Under the pieces are notes generated by a model, which saw only the letters and a program-made list of their open reading frames with translations, had not been told where the DNA came from and did no database searches. Shown piece by piece: positions 7,987-16,600 of a DNA stretch of 41,883 nt. The stretch covers positions 1 through 41,883 of the forward strand of contig VEMX01000047.1 of the NCBI GenBank assembly GCA_009711805.1. Reading direction: 5' to 3'. Origin of the DNA: Balneolaceae bacterium (lineage in GTDB: Bacteria > Bacteroidota > Rhodothermia > Balneolales > Balneolaceae). Both the position numbers and the translations under genes were made by a program. How positions within the stretch are numbered: the first letter of the stretch is position 1; every line of letters starts with the position of its first letter.

Positions 7987-8547
7987 ATGTCCATTTTACC
8001 TATTGTTACCTACGATGATCTTGTGCTCCGAAAAGAGGCTGAGGAAATCGAGGAGAATTCAGATGAACTACAAGAGCTTATCGATGATATGCTCGAAACT
8101 ATGTACAATGCAGATGGGGTAGGCCTGGCTGCACCTCAAATTGGAAAATCTATACAGCTTTTTGTGATGGATTCAGATCCTATGGTTGAGGACGACGAAG
8201 TGAAATACGGCCCCATGGTAGTTATAAATCCTATTATACTGGAAAAAAAGGGCGATAAAGTACCTATGGAAGAAGGTTGCCTGAGTATTCCCGAAGTAAA
8301 TGATAAAGTCTTTCGCCCGGAAGTGATCGTTATTGAATATTCTGACCGGGAATTTAATAAACACCGGCTCGAAGCCGTAGGTTGGACCTCCAGAATTATC
8401 CAACACGAATATGACCATCTGAAAGGAGTCCTTTTTCTGGATTACCTGAGTGCATTCAAAAAAAGAATGCATAAACCTGCCTTAAAGGAAATTAATTCAG
8501 GTGAAAAGAAAATTAAATATCCTGTAGTTTCGAAGAATAATAACTAA
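7987..8547 (+). CDS. def: Peptide deformylase
   Basis: The 186-residue metalloenzyme removes the N-formyl group from the initiator methionine of nascent proteins in the cytoplasm. All three signature motifs are present: GVGLAAPQ (44-51), EEGCLSIP with metal ligand C98, and QHEYDH with metal ligands H140 and H144 and catalytic E141. Length is usual for type I deformylases, with a short Lys-rich tail. It lies between ruvX (8 bp) and fmt (12 bp), the common def-fmt pairing in which deformylase acts on what Fmt adds. Confidence 0.97.
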   Translation: MSILPIVTYDDLVLRKEAEEIEENSDELQELIDDMLETMYNADGVGLAAPQIGKSIQLFVMDSDPMVEDDEVKYGPMVVINPIILEKKGDKVPMEEGCLSIPEVNDKVFRPEVIVIEYSDREFNKHRLEAVGWTSRIIQHEYDHLKGVLFLDYLSAFKKRMHKPALKEINSGEKKIKYPVVSKNNN

Positions 8548-8559
8548 GAAGGTATTCTG

Positions 8560-9474
8560 ATGGAAATTGTATTTATGGGATCGCCCGACTTTGCGATTCC
8601 AAGTCTGGAGAAACTATATCATTCCGATCATACCATAAAAGCGGTCGTCAGTAATGTTGACAAGCGTAGGGGGAGGGGCTCCAAAAAGCACCCAACTCCA
8701 CTCAAAGCAAGGGCTCAGCAATTGAATTTGCCTACTATAGATGTAGATGATCTCAGCTCCGGCACATTTACCAACCAACTCAAAGAACTGGAAGCCGATC
8801 TTTTTGTAGTGGTGGCTTTTCGAATATTACCACCCGCCGTTTTGGATATTCCAAAAATCGGTTCAATAAACCTACATGCCTCATTACTCCCCAAATACCG
8901 GGGGGCTGCCCCCATACACTGGGCTGTAATGAATGGAGAGAGCGAGACGGGCTGTACGGTTTTCTTTCTGGATGAAAAAATAGATACGGGTAATATTATT
9001 CTTCAGCGAAAAATATCTATTGGTGAAAATGAAACTACAGGAGATGTGTACGAAAGGCTGAAGAATGAAGGTAGTGAACTACTGCTTAAAGCTGTAAATG
9101 CAATAGAAGCCGATAATTTTAAGCTTAGTCAACAGGATGATGATTTGGCAACCCCGGCTCCCAAATTGTTCAGGGATGATTGCCATATAGACTTTGAAAA
9201 TCCGGCTATCGCAGTGCACAATAAAATCCGGGGTTTAAGCCCATTTCCAACTGCCTGGGCAAAATGGGAAGATAAAAAATTTAATATGTACCAATCGAAA
9301 CTGGGGCCGGCCCTAAATCTTAAAGCAGGTCGACTTTGTTCAAAAAAGGGGAGATTATTGGTTGGCTGCTCAGAGGGTACCGTTGAGCTTCTAAAAGTGC
9401 AACTTCCCGGAACCAGAAAAATGAGTGGAATGGACTTTATAAGAGGATATACTGTAGATGGCGAATTGAAATAA
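8560..9474 (+). CDS. fmt: Methionyl-tRNA formyltransferase
   Basis: The 304-residue enzyme formylates Met-tRNAfMet using 10-formyl-tetrahydrofolate, preparing it for translation initiation. The N-terminal Rossmann-like domain holds the catalytic set N104, H106 (INLHASLLPKYRGAAPI) and D143 (EKIDTGNI). The C-terminal domain (about 205-304) is the OB-like tRNA-binding part, with GLSPFPTAWAKW. AAGGT lies upstream of the ATG at a reasonable distance. The gene overlaps nothing, follows def by 12 bp and completes the formylation/deformylation pair. Confidence 0.97.
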   Translation: MEIVFMGSPDFAIPSLEKLYHSDHTIKAVVSNVDKRRGRGSKKHPTPLKARAQQLNLPTIDVDDLSSGTFTNQLKELEADLFVVVAFRILPPAVLDIPKIGSINLHASLLPKYRGAAPIHWAVMNGESETGCTVFFLDEKIDTGNIILQRKISIGENETTGDVYERLKNEGSELLLKAVNAIEADNFKLSQQDDDLATPAPKLFRDDCHIDFENPAIAVHNKIRGLSPFPTAWAKWEDKKFNMYQSKLGPALNLKAGRLCSKKGRLLVGCSEGTVELLKVQLPGTRKMSGMDFIRGYTVDGELK

Positions 9475-9557
9475 CTGGATATATTCCTCTTGGTTAAAAG
9501 TTTGAGATCACTGTTCCATTTTTTATACTCAAGCAAGTACCGAACAAATATTTTAAG

Positions 9558-10253
9558 ATGAACCAGCCGGAATTAATAGCAGCAGCAAAGAAAGGAGATG
9601 TAGAATTAGTAAAAAAACTGATTCGTGATGGTGCTAATCTAAATGAAACCAATAAAAATGGTGTTACTGCTCTTATTGCTGCGGCTGAGAAAGATTATGA
9701 AGAAATAGCAGAGTTTCTGGTAAAGCAAGGAGCTGATCTAAATATAGAAACGAAGATGGGCGGAACGGCATTAAATCGTGCCGCTGGTACCGGTAACATA
9801 AAACTGATTAAGTACTTTTTGGATCAGGGAGCTGTAATTGGCGATTTAGCTCTCATAGCTGCTGCCCGGCAAGATGAACTTAAAGCTGTAGAACTATTGG
9901 TTGAAGCCGGTGCAGATGTAGACGCCCGGCAGAGATGGGGGCATACGGCTCTTATGTTAGCAGCTAAAGAGGGGCACACCGAAATCGTAAAATACTTAAT
10001 AGATAAAGGAGCAAAGATCGCTCTCCGGGACAGGAATAACGATACGGCCATGATGATCGCAATGGAAAATGATCAGAATGAAATAGCCAATATCTTGAAA
10101 AGAGCAGGAGCTAAAGCGGAAGTTAAACCGCAAAAAGATCCCCTGACTGGTGAGATTGAACATGACGACGATATTGAGGTTACAGAAGATATAGATGAAT
10201 TGGTTTCAGAAGAGGAAGAGGTAATAGACGATATTACACTCGACGAGGAATAA
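9558..10253 (+). CDS. Ankyrin-repeat protein with acidic tail
   Basis: The 231-residue protein has no signal peptide and is probably cytoplasmic. About six ankyrin repeats fill residues 3-185, seen as recurring units such as NGVTALIAAAEKDYEEIAEFLVKQGADLN and WGHTALMLAAKEGHTEIVKYL. The last 40 residues are strongly acidic (EHDDDIEVTEDIDELVSEEEE). Ankyrin repeats bind other proteins; the acidic tail suggests a basic partner or solubility in a salty cytoplasm. It follows fmt by 83 bp in the same direction and may be the end of that transcript. No enzymatic domain is visible and the partner is unknown. Confidence 0.88.
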   Translation: MNQPELIAAAKKGDVELVKKLIRDGANLNETNKNGVTALIAAAEKDYEEIAEFLVKQGADLNIETKMGGTALNRAAGTGNIKLIKYFLDQGAVIGDLALIAAARQDELKAVELLVEAGADVDARQRWGHTALMLAAKEGHTEIVKYLIDKGAKIALRDRNNDTAMMIAMENDQNEIANILKRAGAKAEVKPQKDPLTGEIEHDDDIEVTEDIDELVSEEEEVIDDITLDEE

Positions 10254-10632
10254 ATGCCTGTTTTAAATTCCTTATTATTTTAGAAAAATAATAATTTACT
10301 GTTCAGCATTGAGGATAATAGAGAACTAGCATATCTGGCGATCATTATTATATAATTTACTTTTTAAACAAGGATAAATGTTAGCATCAATAAAAAAAGC
10401 AAATTTAATGAGATTGTAATGTTTGGCATTTCATTGATTAGAGTTTGTCAATTTTTTGTTTAACCCCCTATAGCGCCTGTATAGGCTGTTTTATGGTTAA
10501 GAAAAACTTATCTGTTATAGATTTTTTTAAAGTAGCCAATTAGATAAAAATAGTTAGTCGATTATAATGGTGAAGGACCAAATCAGGTGATATTATTACA
10601 CTGGGTTATAAATATTTAGTGAGCAATATATA
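10254..10632 (+). other. Leader region upstream of the OmpA-giant protein pair
   Basis: The 379-bp AT-rich gap holds a nested inverted repeat (10460-10500) and a possible 13-codon leader ORF at 10378-10419, which is preceded by AAGGAT. No normal gene is visible. The gap is the likely promoter region of the surface-protein operon. Confidence 0.45.
10460..10500 (+). repeat. Nested inverted repeat in the operon leader
   Basis: TTAACC and GGTTAA form the outer arms. Inside, CCTATA (10467-10472) can pair with TATAGG (10480-10485), or alternatively GCCT (10475-10478) with AGGC (10483-10486). The two inner pairings exclude each other. No T-run follows, so it is not a simple terminator. Confidence 0.4.
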
Positions 10633-12135
10633 ATGAAAAAGGATTGGTTAATATTATTAGGTACAATGATTTTGACATCTGGATTAGCTGATGTTAGCGC
10701 ACAAAATTTTAAAGGGGCTTTTCTTGGAAGTCCCGGGCTACAGGTATCAGTAACTCAGGGAAATACAGATTTAAGGGATGACGAGCTTAACTACCTGTTT
10801 CGGCTTTATAATTACCAGGCATTTGATACATACAGCTTTGGAGAATTGAGTATTTCTTCCGGAGTTTTAGCAGGAACAAGTTATAAGAACCGTATTACTC
10901 CCGTTGAATACCGGTGGGGGCAGTTGCTTTCCAGGTATGGCATGCCGGAGCCAACTATATTCGGAAAAAAGAGTTCTTTTTATGGTTATGCCGGGCTTGG
11001 ATTGCTGTACAATCAGCCTATAAAAGTACAAGCCCCTAATGATCCCCTGGTGCCCGATCAGGGAAATAGCTTGGCAACGTCTTCATTTTGGGATTTCGAT
11101 GGTGGACTCGCTCCTTTTATACCCGTAGGTGCAGGTCTGAAAATTCCGGTTGACATACAGACCTCTTTGGATTTGAGTATAGGATACAATCAAGCGATTA
11201 ATGCATTGAAATTTACTTCTCAGGAAGTACCCGAAGGATATTGGGTTTTCTCAGTGGGATTAAACCTGAAGCGAAAAACTCCCAAAAAGCCGGTGTATAC
11301 AATTCCTCTACCTGAAAAAATTAAAAAGATGGAGATTGCTCCTCCTACAACAAGAATTAAAATAGTGACGCCAAAGCCAGTCGATTTAAGCTCTCTGTTA
11401 AATACCCAGGTAGAAAGTAAAACAATCAATTTCGATGTTTTTTCTTCACAAATAAAAGAGGCAGACTACCATATCATAGAAGAGGTTGCCCTGGTGATGA
11501 AGTTGAATTATGATGCCGGCATAGAGGTGATCGGGCATGCCGATAGTACCGGCAGTGACGCTATTAATGACATGATTTCGGAGAGCCGTGCCCGTGCCGT
11601 ATGGCTTGCACTGATAGAGGAAGGAGCCGACCCGGAACAATCCTATTATAATTGGTATGCCGATCTCCGGCCAATTACAGCAAAAAGAACTCCTGAAGAA
11701 AGAGCAAGAAACAGAAGGGTTGAATTTGAAATTCAGGAACAGTCAAAGACAAATATACAGGACATTGAAGGATCCGGCATCCGGCAAAAGATAGAAATCG
11801 GAAGCCCCATTGCTCATCAAATTGAGTTTGAGGGGCTCAATTTTGAAGATGCCGAAGATGTAAAAAAGGATTTAATAACTTTAGGAAGCTATTTGCACAA
11901 AAATAAAAAAGTCAATCTGTTCATTGCGTCAATGGGCAGAGCAGGTGCAACGGAAGGATTTCAGCAAGAACTGAGTAAAGCTCGTTCAGAAAAAATAAAA
12001 GCAGGACTCATAATACTGGGGATTGAACCATCAAGAATTCATGCTTTCAATCCTTACAAGGAAGAGTTAAACGAAGGGTATAAAAAACTTTTCCAGGAAA
12101 CGACGCAATCTGTATTACTGATCCCTCAACAATAA
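10633..12135 (+). CDS. OmpA-family outer-membrane protein
   Basis: The 500-residue protein has a Sec signal (MKKDWLILLGTMILTSG, cleavage near VSAQ). Residues about 25-215 look like an outer-membrane beta-barrel (SSFYGYAGLGLLY, VGAGLKIPV, GYWVFSVGLNLKRK). A Pro/Lys-rich linker follows, then an OmpA-type peptidoglycan-binding domain at about 255-375 (TINFDVFSSQI, EVIGHADSTGSD, ESRARAVWLALIEEGAD, RARNRRVEFEI). Residues about 385-500 appear to be a second, degenerate OmpA-like unit (NLFIASMGRAGATEGF, SKARSEKIKAGLIILGIEPSRIHAFNP). It should tether the outer membrane to the cell wall. Only 20 bp separate it from the giant surface-protein gene, so the two are probably cotranscribed and may work together. 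Confidence 0.88.
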   Translation: MKKDWLILLGTMILTSGLADVSAQNFKGAFLGSPGLQVSVTQGNTDLRDDELNYLFRLYNYQAFDTYSFGELSISSGVLAGTSYKNRITPVEYRWGQLLSRYGMPEPTIFGKKSSFYGYAGLGLLYNQPIKVQAPNDPLVPDQGNSLATSSFWDFDGGLAPFIPVGAGLKIPVDIQTSLDLSIGYNQAINALKFTSQEVPEGYWVFSVGLNLKRKTPKKPVYTIPLPEKIKKMEIAPPTTRIKIVTPKPVDLSSLLNTQVESKTINFDVFSSQIKEADYHIIEEVALVMKLNYDAGIEVIGHADSTGSDAINDMISESRARAVWLALIEEGADPEQSYYNWYADLRPITAKRTPEERARNRRVEFEIQEQSKTNIQDIEGSGIRQKIEIGSPIAHQIEFEGLNFEDAEDVKKDLITLGSYLHKNKKVNLFIASMGRAGATEGFQQELSKARSEKIKAGLIILGIEPSRIHAFNPYKEELNEGYKKLFQETTQSVLLIPQQ

Positions 12136-12155
12136 AAATTGTTTGGTAAAAAATT

Positions 12156-13607
12156 ATGGAAGCGAAATCACCAATAGAGCAAGGAATGACTGTGTGCAAG
12201 AAAATAGCATCATTTTTGATGTTGATAATGGTTATGATGGTGCTTGGTGCAGGAAATGCAAGTGCACAGACCAAAGGAATAATTTATAAATCAGCGGAGG
12301 GAGATGGCCGGCTTATCTTAGATCCGAACGGAGACGGATATGTGTCTTCAACCACAAGCGGTTTTTCTTCTAATGATGAATCAGAGAGTGAGATTTCCTT
12401 TTTCGGTATGCCGGTTCTTACGGCAGAACCTTTAAGCGATGTGAGAACCGGGGCTAGTGGCGGGCATACCGATCTGGCTACTACCAGCTCAACTACACCC
12501 GCGGCCTATATGTACTACGATGGCACAAACCTGCTCTTTCGGGTCCGTATTGCCGATCAGTCTACCGCTTCCAAAGGATACAGTTTCTTTTTTAATACCG
12601 ACTTTGACGTATTTGGTCCTAAAGCCAGTGGGTTCACAAGTTCAAACCCGGGTTTCCAGTTCGAAATTGTACTTGAAACCGGAAAAGGAGTATCTATTTA
12701 CACCCTGAATGGGGACAATGCAACTCTGTATAAGCGTTTAACAGAAGCTGATCATTTCCAGAAATCCCTTTCTTATACCCTTACTGATGGCTCAACGGGC
12801 CATTTTTATGATTTCTATGTACCTGTTTCAGAAATTCAGGGAGCCGTAAGTGGTTTTACCGTTTCCACCGGATTCCGTGCTGCCATGGCTACAATTACAA
12901 GGGCGCAAAGTGGAATCACCGGGACGCTCTCCGATATCAACGGGGTGAACGATGATAACTATAAAAATGCTACACAGGCTTTGGTAGATATTGTCGAAGC
13001 TGCCCCCTCAACCAACCTCAATGACATAGGCTCTGGCGGAGGAGGATTTGGAGCTTCTGTGACAGATGTTCCGAGTATAGACATCCCCCTGGTAGACGGA
13101 GATACTGAGGTTAGCGGTACCAGTATTGAAGCGGACGGAACTACAATTACAGTGTATGTTGGTGGTTCTTCTGTTGGAACTGCAACAGTTTCAAGTAATA
13201 CATGGACGACAACAGTAACGGCATTATCTGCAGGGGATATAGTTACAGCTTCTGCCGATGCAACAGGTAAGGATGCCTCTGCACAGTCGGATGGGATTAC
13301 AGTATTAGCAGCCAACCAGCAGTGTACGGACGACCCCATTAACGTAGCACAGGGAGGGAATACGCTTTCAGGAACTATCACAGGCTTGCCCACCGGTTTA
13401 TCCAATTCCCATTTAACTTCCAATGTAATTATCAGGGTTTACCGGGGGGGAAATGTTTTTGTATCCACCAGCTCTTCCGATCCCGGTACCGACGGCTATG
13501 TAGGCTATAATAGTTTTGCCTACAACTCTTCAACCGGAAATTATGATTTTGAATTAGACAATGGCCAAAGCGGTAAAACGGGGCCGGGGGGGGAATCCTT
13601 ACAATGA
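12156..13607 (+). CDS. Giant surface protein, N-terminal segment (truncated by frameshift)
   Basis: The 483-residue open segment starts with a signal peptide (KKIASFLMLIMVMMVLGAG, cleavage near NASAQ). Residues about 45-285 form a beta-rich N-terminal domain (GDGRLILDPNGDGYVSSTTSGF, YMYYDGTNLLFRVRIAD, YSFFFNTDFD). A Gly-rich linker follows and then Ig-like sequence (DTEVSGTSIEADGTTITVYVGGSSVGT). The last eight or so residues after GPGG are out-of-frame and end in TGA. As written it would be exported but has no sorting domain, so it could not be displayed by T9SS. The ATG at 12186 (Met11) is a possible alternative start. It lies 20 bp after the OmpA-family gene. Confidence 0.8.
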   Translation: MEAKSPIEQGMTVCKKIASFLMLIMVMMVLGAGNASAQTKGIIYKSAEGDGRLILDPNGDGYVSSTTSGFSSNDESESEISFFGMPVLTAEPLSDVRTGASGGHTDLATTSSTTPAAYMYYDGTNLLFRVRIADQSTASKGYSFFFNTDFDVFGPKASGFTSSNPGFQFEIVLETGKGVSIYTLNGDNATLYKRLTEADHFQKSLSYTLTDGSTGHFYDFYVPVSEIQGAVSGFTVSTGFRAAMATITRAQSGITGTLSDINGVNDDNYKNATQALVDIVEAAPSTNLNDIGSGGGGFGASVTDVPSIDIPLVDGDTEVSGTSIEADGTTITVYVGGSSVGTATVSSNTWTTTVTALSAGDIVTASADATGKDASAQSDGITVLAANQQCTDDPINVAQGGNTLSGTITGLPTGLSNSHLTSNVIIRVYRGGNVFVSTSSSDPGTDGYVGYNSFAYNSSTGNYDFELDNGQSGKTGPGGESLQ

Positions 13608-16600
13608 TGAGAATTATTCCATAACAGCCCAGTACCAATCACAGTGTGAGTCGAATCCGGTTGTGGATGGTTTAACCAGTGTAGTTACTTCAGAAGCTCC
13701 CGTTATCACCTCCACAAGTCTCACGGAATCCAGTACCTCAATCAGCGGTACTTCCAATTCTTCCGGTAGTGCTACCATTTATGTATACCACGACAGAATA
13801 CAAATCGGAACAACAACAGCTGCCAGCGATGGGTCCTGGACACTTTCAGGCATTAGTTCCGGAACACTGGAGGATGACAAAGAAGTATTTGCCCGGGCTA
13901 TTGATAATATTGCCGATGCACAATTTTCAGCAAATAGCAACACGGTTATAGTAGGAGAAGGGGCACTGGAACAATCGGAACCACCGGTAATATTAGGTAG
14001 TTATCTGACTACCACTACAACTATATCTGGTACTACTGTAGAAGGACCAGGAACAATTATCAGGGTTTTGGTGAACGGTTTTACGGAAGACCAGACAACC
14101 GCTGACGCCTATGGTAACTGGGAGGTTACCGGGGTTGATTTAAGCGCAGACGGCGGAAATGATATTACAGCTACAGCCAAAGCCGAAGGAAAATCTGTGA
14201 GCGGCCCCTCCGATGCAGTAACCATTCAGACTACGGCAGGATCTGCTCCTACAATAGAAGGTGGAGCCACATCCCTTACAGAATCTGGTTTCAGCGGAGC
14301 TATTGATATCAGTGGGTCCGGAACTTTCCGTATTTATATTGATGGACAACTTGCGCTAACCACTACTTCAACTTCTGTAAGCCTTTCTACTACCTCATCT
14401 GATGGTACCAATACGCTGGCCGACTTAATCAGCGCGGGCGTTACCGTATACGCTACAGCTCAGCAATCAGGAACCACGGAAAGCGGATCTTCAAATGTAG
14501 TAACAGTTACTTCTGACCCGGTACGGTATATTTCGGTTGCTTCCATAACTCCAAATCCTGTACCCGGCGGCGGTGGCGAAGATGCAACAACAACCTTCAG
14601 AGTATTGGACGCCAGCTTTGTGAAAGATTCCAGTGTACCAATGGATATTTCATTAATTGCAGGCCAGGGTTCGTTAGGTACGGTTCCCGCTCAAACAGAT
14701 GGAGATGGTGAAATCGCAGTTCCATATACAACTGCTGAGGCGGATAATGGAGGAAGCGTAAGTATTCAGGCTGTTGATGATGATGGGTATGCCGAGAGTT
14801 ATACAGCCTCATTTAATGTTCAGGAAGCTGCTCCTGTGATTAGTAACGTTAGCTTAGGGAATGATGGATCGGATAATATTGCGTTTAGTTTTGATGCTGA
14901 TAAACAGCTGGGAAGTTCATCCGGTGATATAGCAGTAAGTATTTCAGGACCGAGTAACGGATCAGGATGGCCCAAAAGTTATAACCGGTCAAATTTTTCA
15001 GAAGCCGATAACTCCGGTACTTACACTTATACACTAACTGCAACCCAGGCTTATGATGATGGAGACGGAACCTATACAGCCACCATTAATGATGCTAAAG
15101 ATTCTTCCGGTTTAGATGGTGGTGATGGCAGTGATACGGATACTTATGTTTTAAGTACCGACACGACATCCCCGACGGTAGACATCCAGGGTGAGCCATC
15201 CATTGTCAACAGTACCTCGGCGTTCAGTGTGACGGTTGAATTTAGTGAAGATGTGAGTGGTTTTACCGTGGGTGATATTACGGTGGGCAACGGCTCGGCT
15301 GGAAATTTTGCCAGCACCGATGGCAATACGTACACCGCCGATATTACCCCGGATGGAAACGGAGACATCACTATTGATGTGGCAGCAGATGTAGCCCAGG
15401 ACGGGGCCGGCAACAACAATACGGCCGCCACTCAGGCTACCGTAACGTATGACGCTACGGCTCCGGTTCTCAGTGCTCCCAACCTTGGCAATGATGGTTC
15501 GGATAAGATTACATTTAGTTTTTCCAGCGACGAGGTATTGGGCACGGCCACGGGGGACCTGGCGATCACGGTCACCGGTCCGGGCAGCTACTCCCAGAGC
15601 TTCGACCGGGATGATTTTGATGTCAGTGGAAGCGGCCCTTATACCTATACTTTGAAGAGTGCCTCATCGGTGGCTTATGGAGATGACGGCACCTACACAG
15701 CCGCCATTGATGATGCGGTGGATGCGGCCGGTAATGACGGGGGCGATGGATCCGATACCGATACCTACTCCCTGGACACAACAGCCCCCTCGGGCTACGC
15801 GGTAGCCTGGGATACCGATCCGGTCAACAGCGCCAATGAAGGAGCGGCTGGTTTTAGCATATCCTCGGGCGAAGACGGAGCTGACTATGCCTATAGCATC
15901 TCTTCCGATGGTGGAGGAACCAATGTAACGGGATCAGGGACCATGAGCGGGACCAGCCAGGCGGTAACCGGGGTAGACGTCTCGGGTCTGAGCGATGGTA
16001 CGCTGACGGTCAGTGTTACCCTTACCGACAGTGATGGGAATGCAGGGTCGGCGGCGACCGACGAGGTAACCAAAGAGACGGCATCCCCACAAATTACCGG
16101 GTTGAGCGGGAGTGCCGGTGATGCCACATCTTCGAAGACGATCGATGAGGGTATAACGGCGGTGGGCACGATGAGTGCCGATGAGAGCGTAAGCTGGAGT
16201 ATCTCGGGAGGAGCCGATAGTGGCGACCTTGGTATAGACAGTTCCACCGGTGCGATTACCTTTAACAGTGCCCCGGACTATGAGTCTCCGGCGGACGATG
16301 ATACGGGCAACGACTATGTGATTGAAGTGACGGCCACCGACGGGGCAGGCAACACTGCCACCCAGACGGTGACGATAAATATAACCGATGTGGATGAAGT
16401 GGCACCTGTGTTCGAAAACGCTACCCCTTCTGCTACAAACGCTGATCCCGATGGTTTTGAACTGGATACAGATATAGATGAGGCGGGGACTATTTATTAT
16501 GTCGTAGTTGCCAACGGGGCCAGTGCGCCTTCAGTGAGTCAGGTGAAAGCCGGAAATGATGCTTCCGGTTCAGCGGCCACCGATGCCGGTAGTCAGGCCG

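Noticed and set aside
13561-13607. Programmed ribosomal frameshift at the G-run
   Set aside because: A +1 shift would be needed, and no slow codon, stop codon at the shift point or stimulatory structure is evident; slippage or sequencing error is simpler.
15891-16247. Antisense open frames repeated at 15891, 17433, 18852 and 20394
   Set aside because: They repeat only because the underlying cadherin-like module repeats; no start signals or independent homology.
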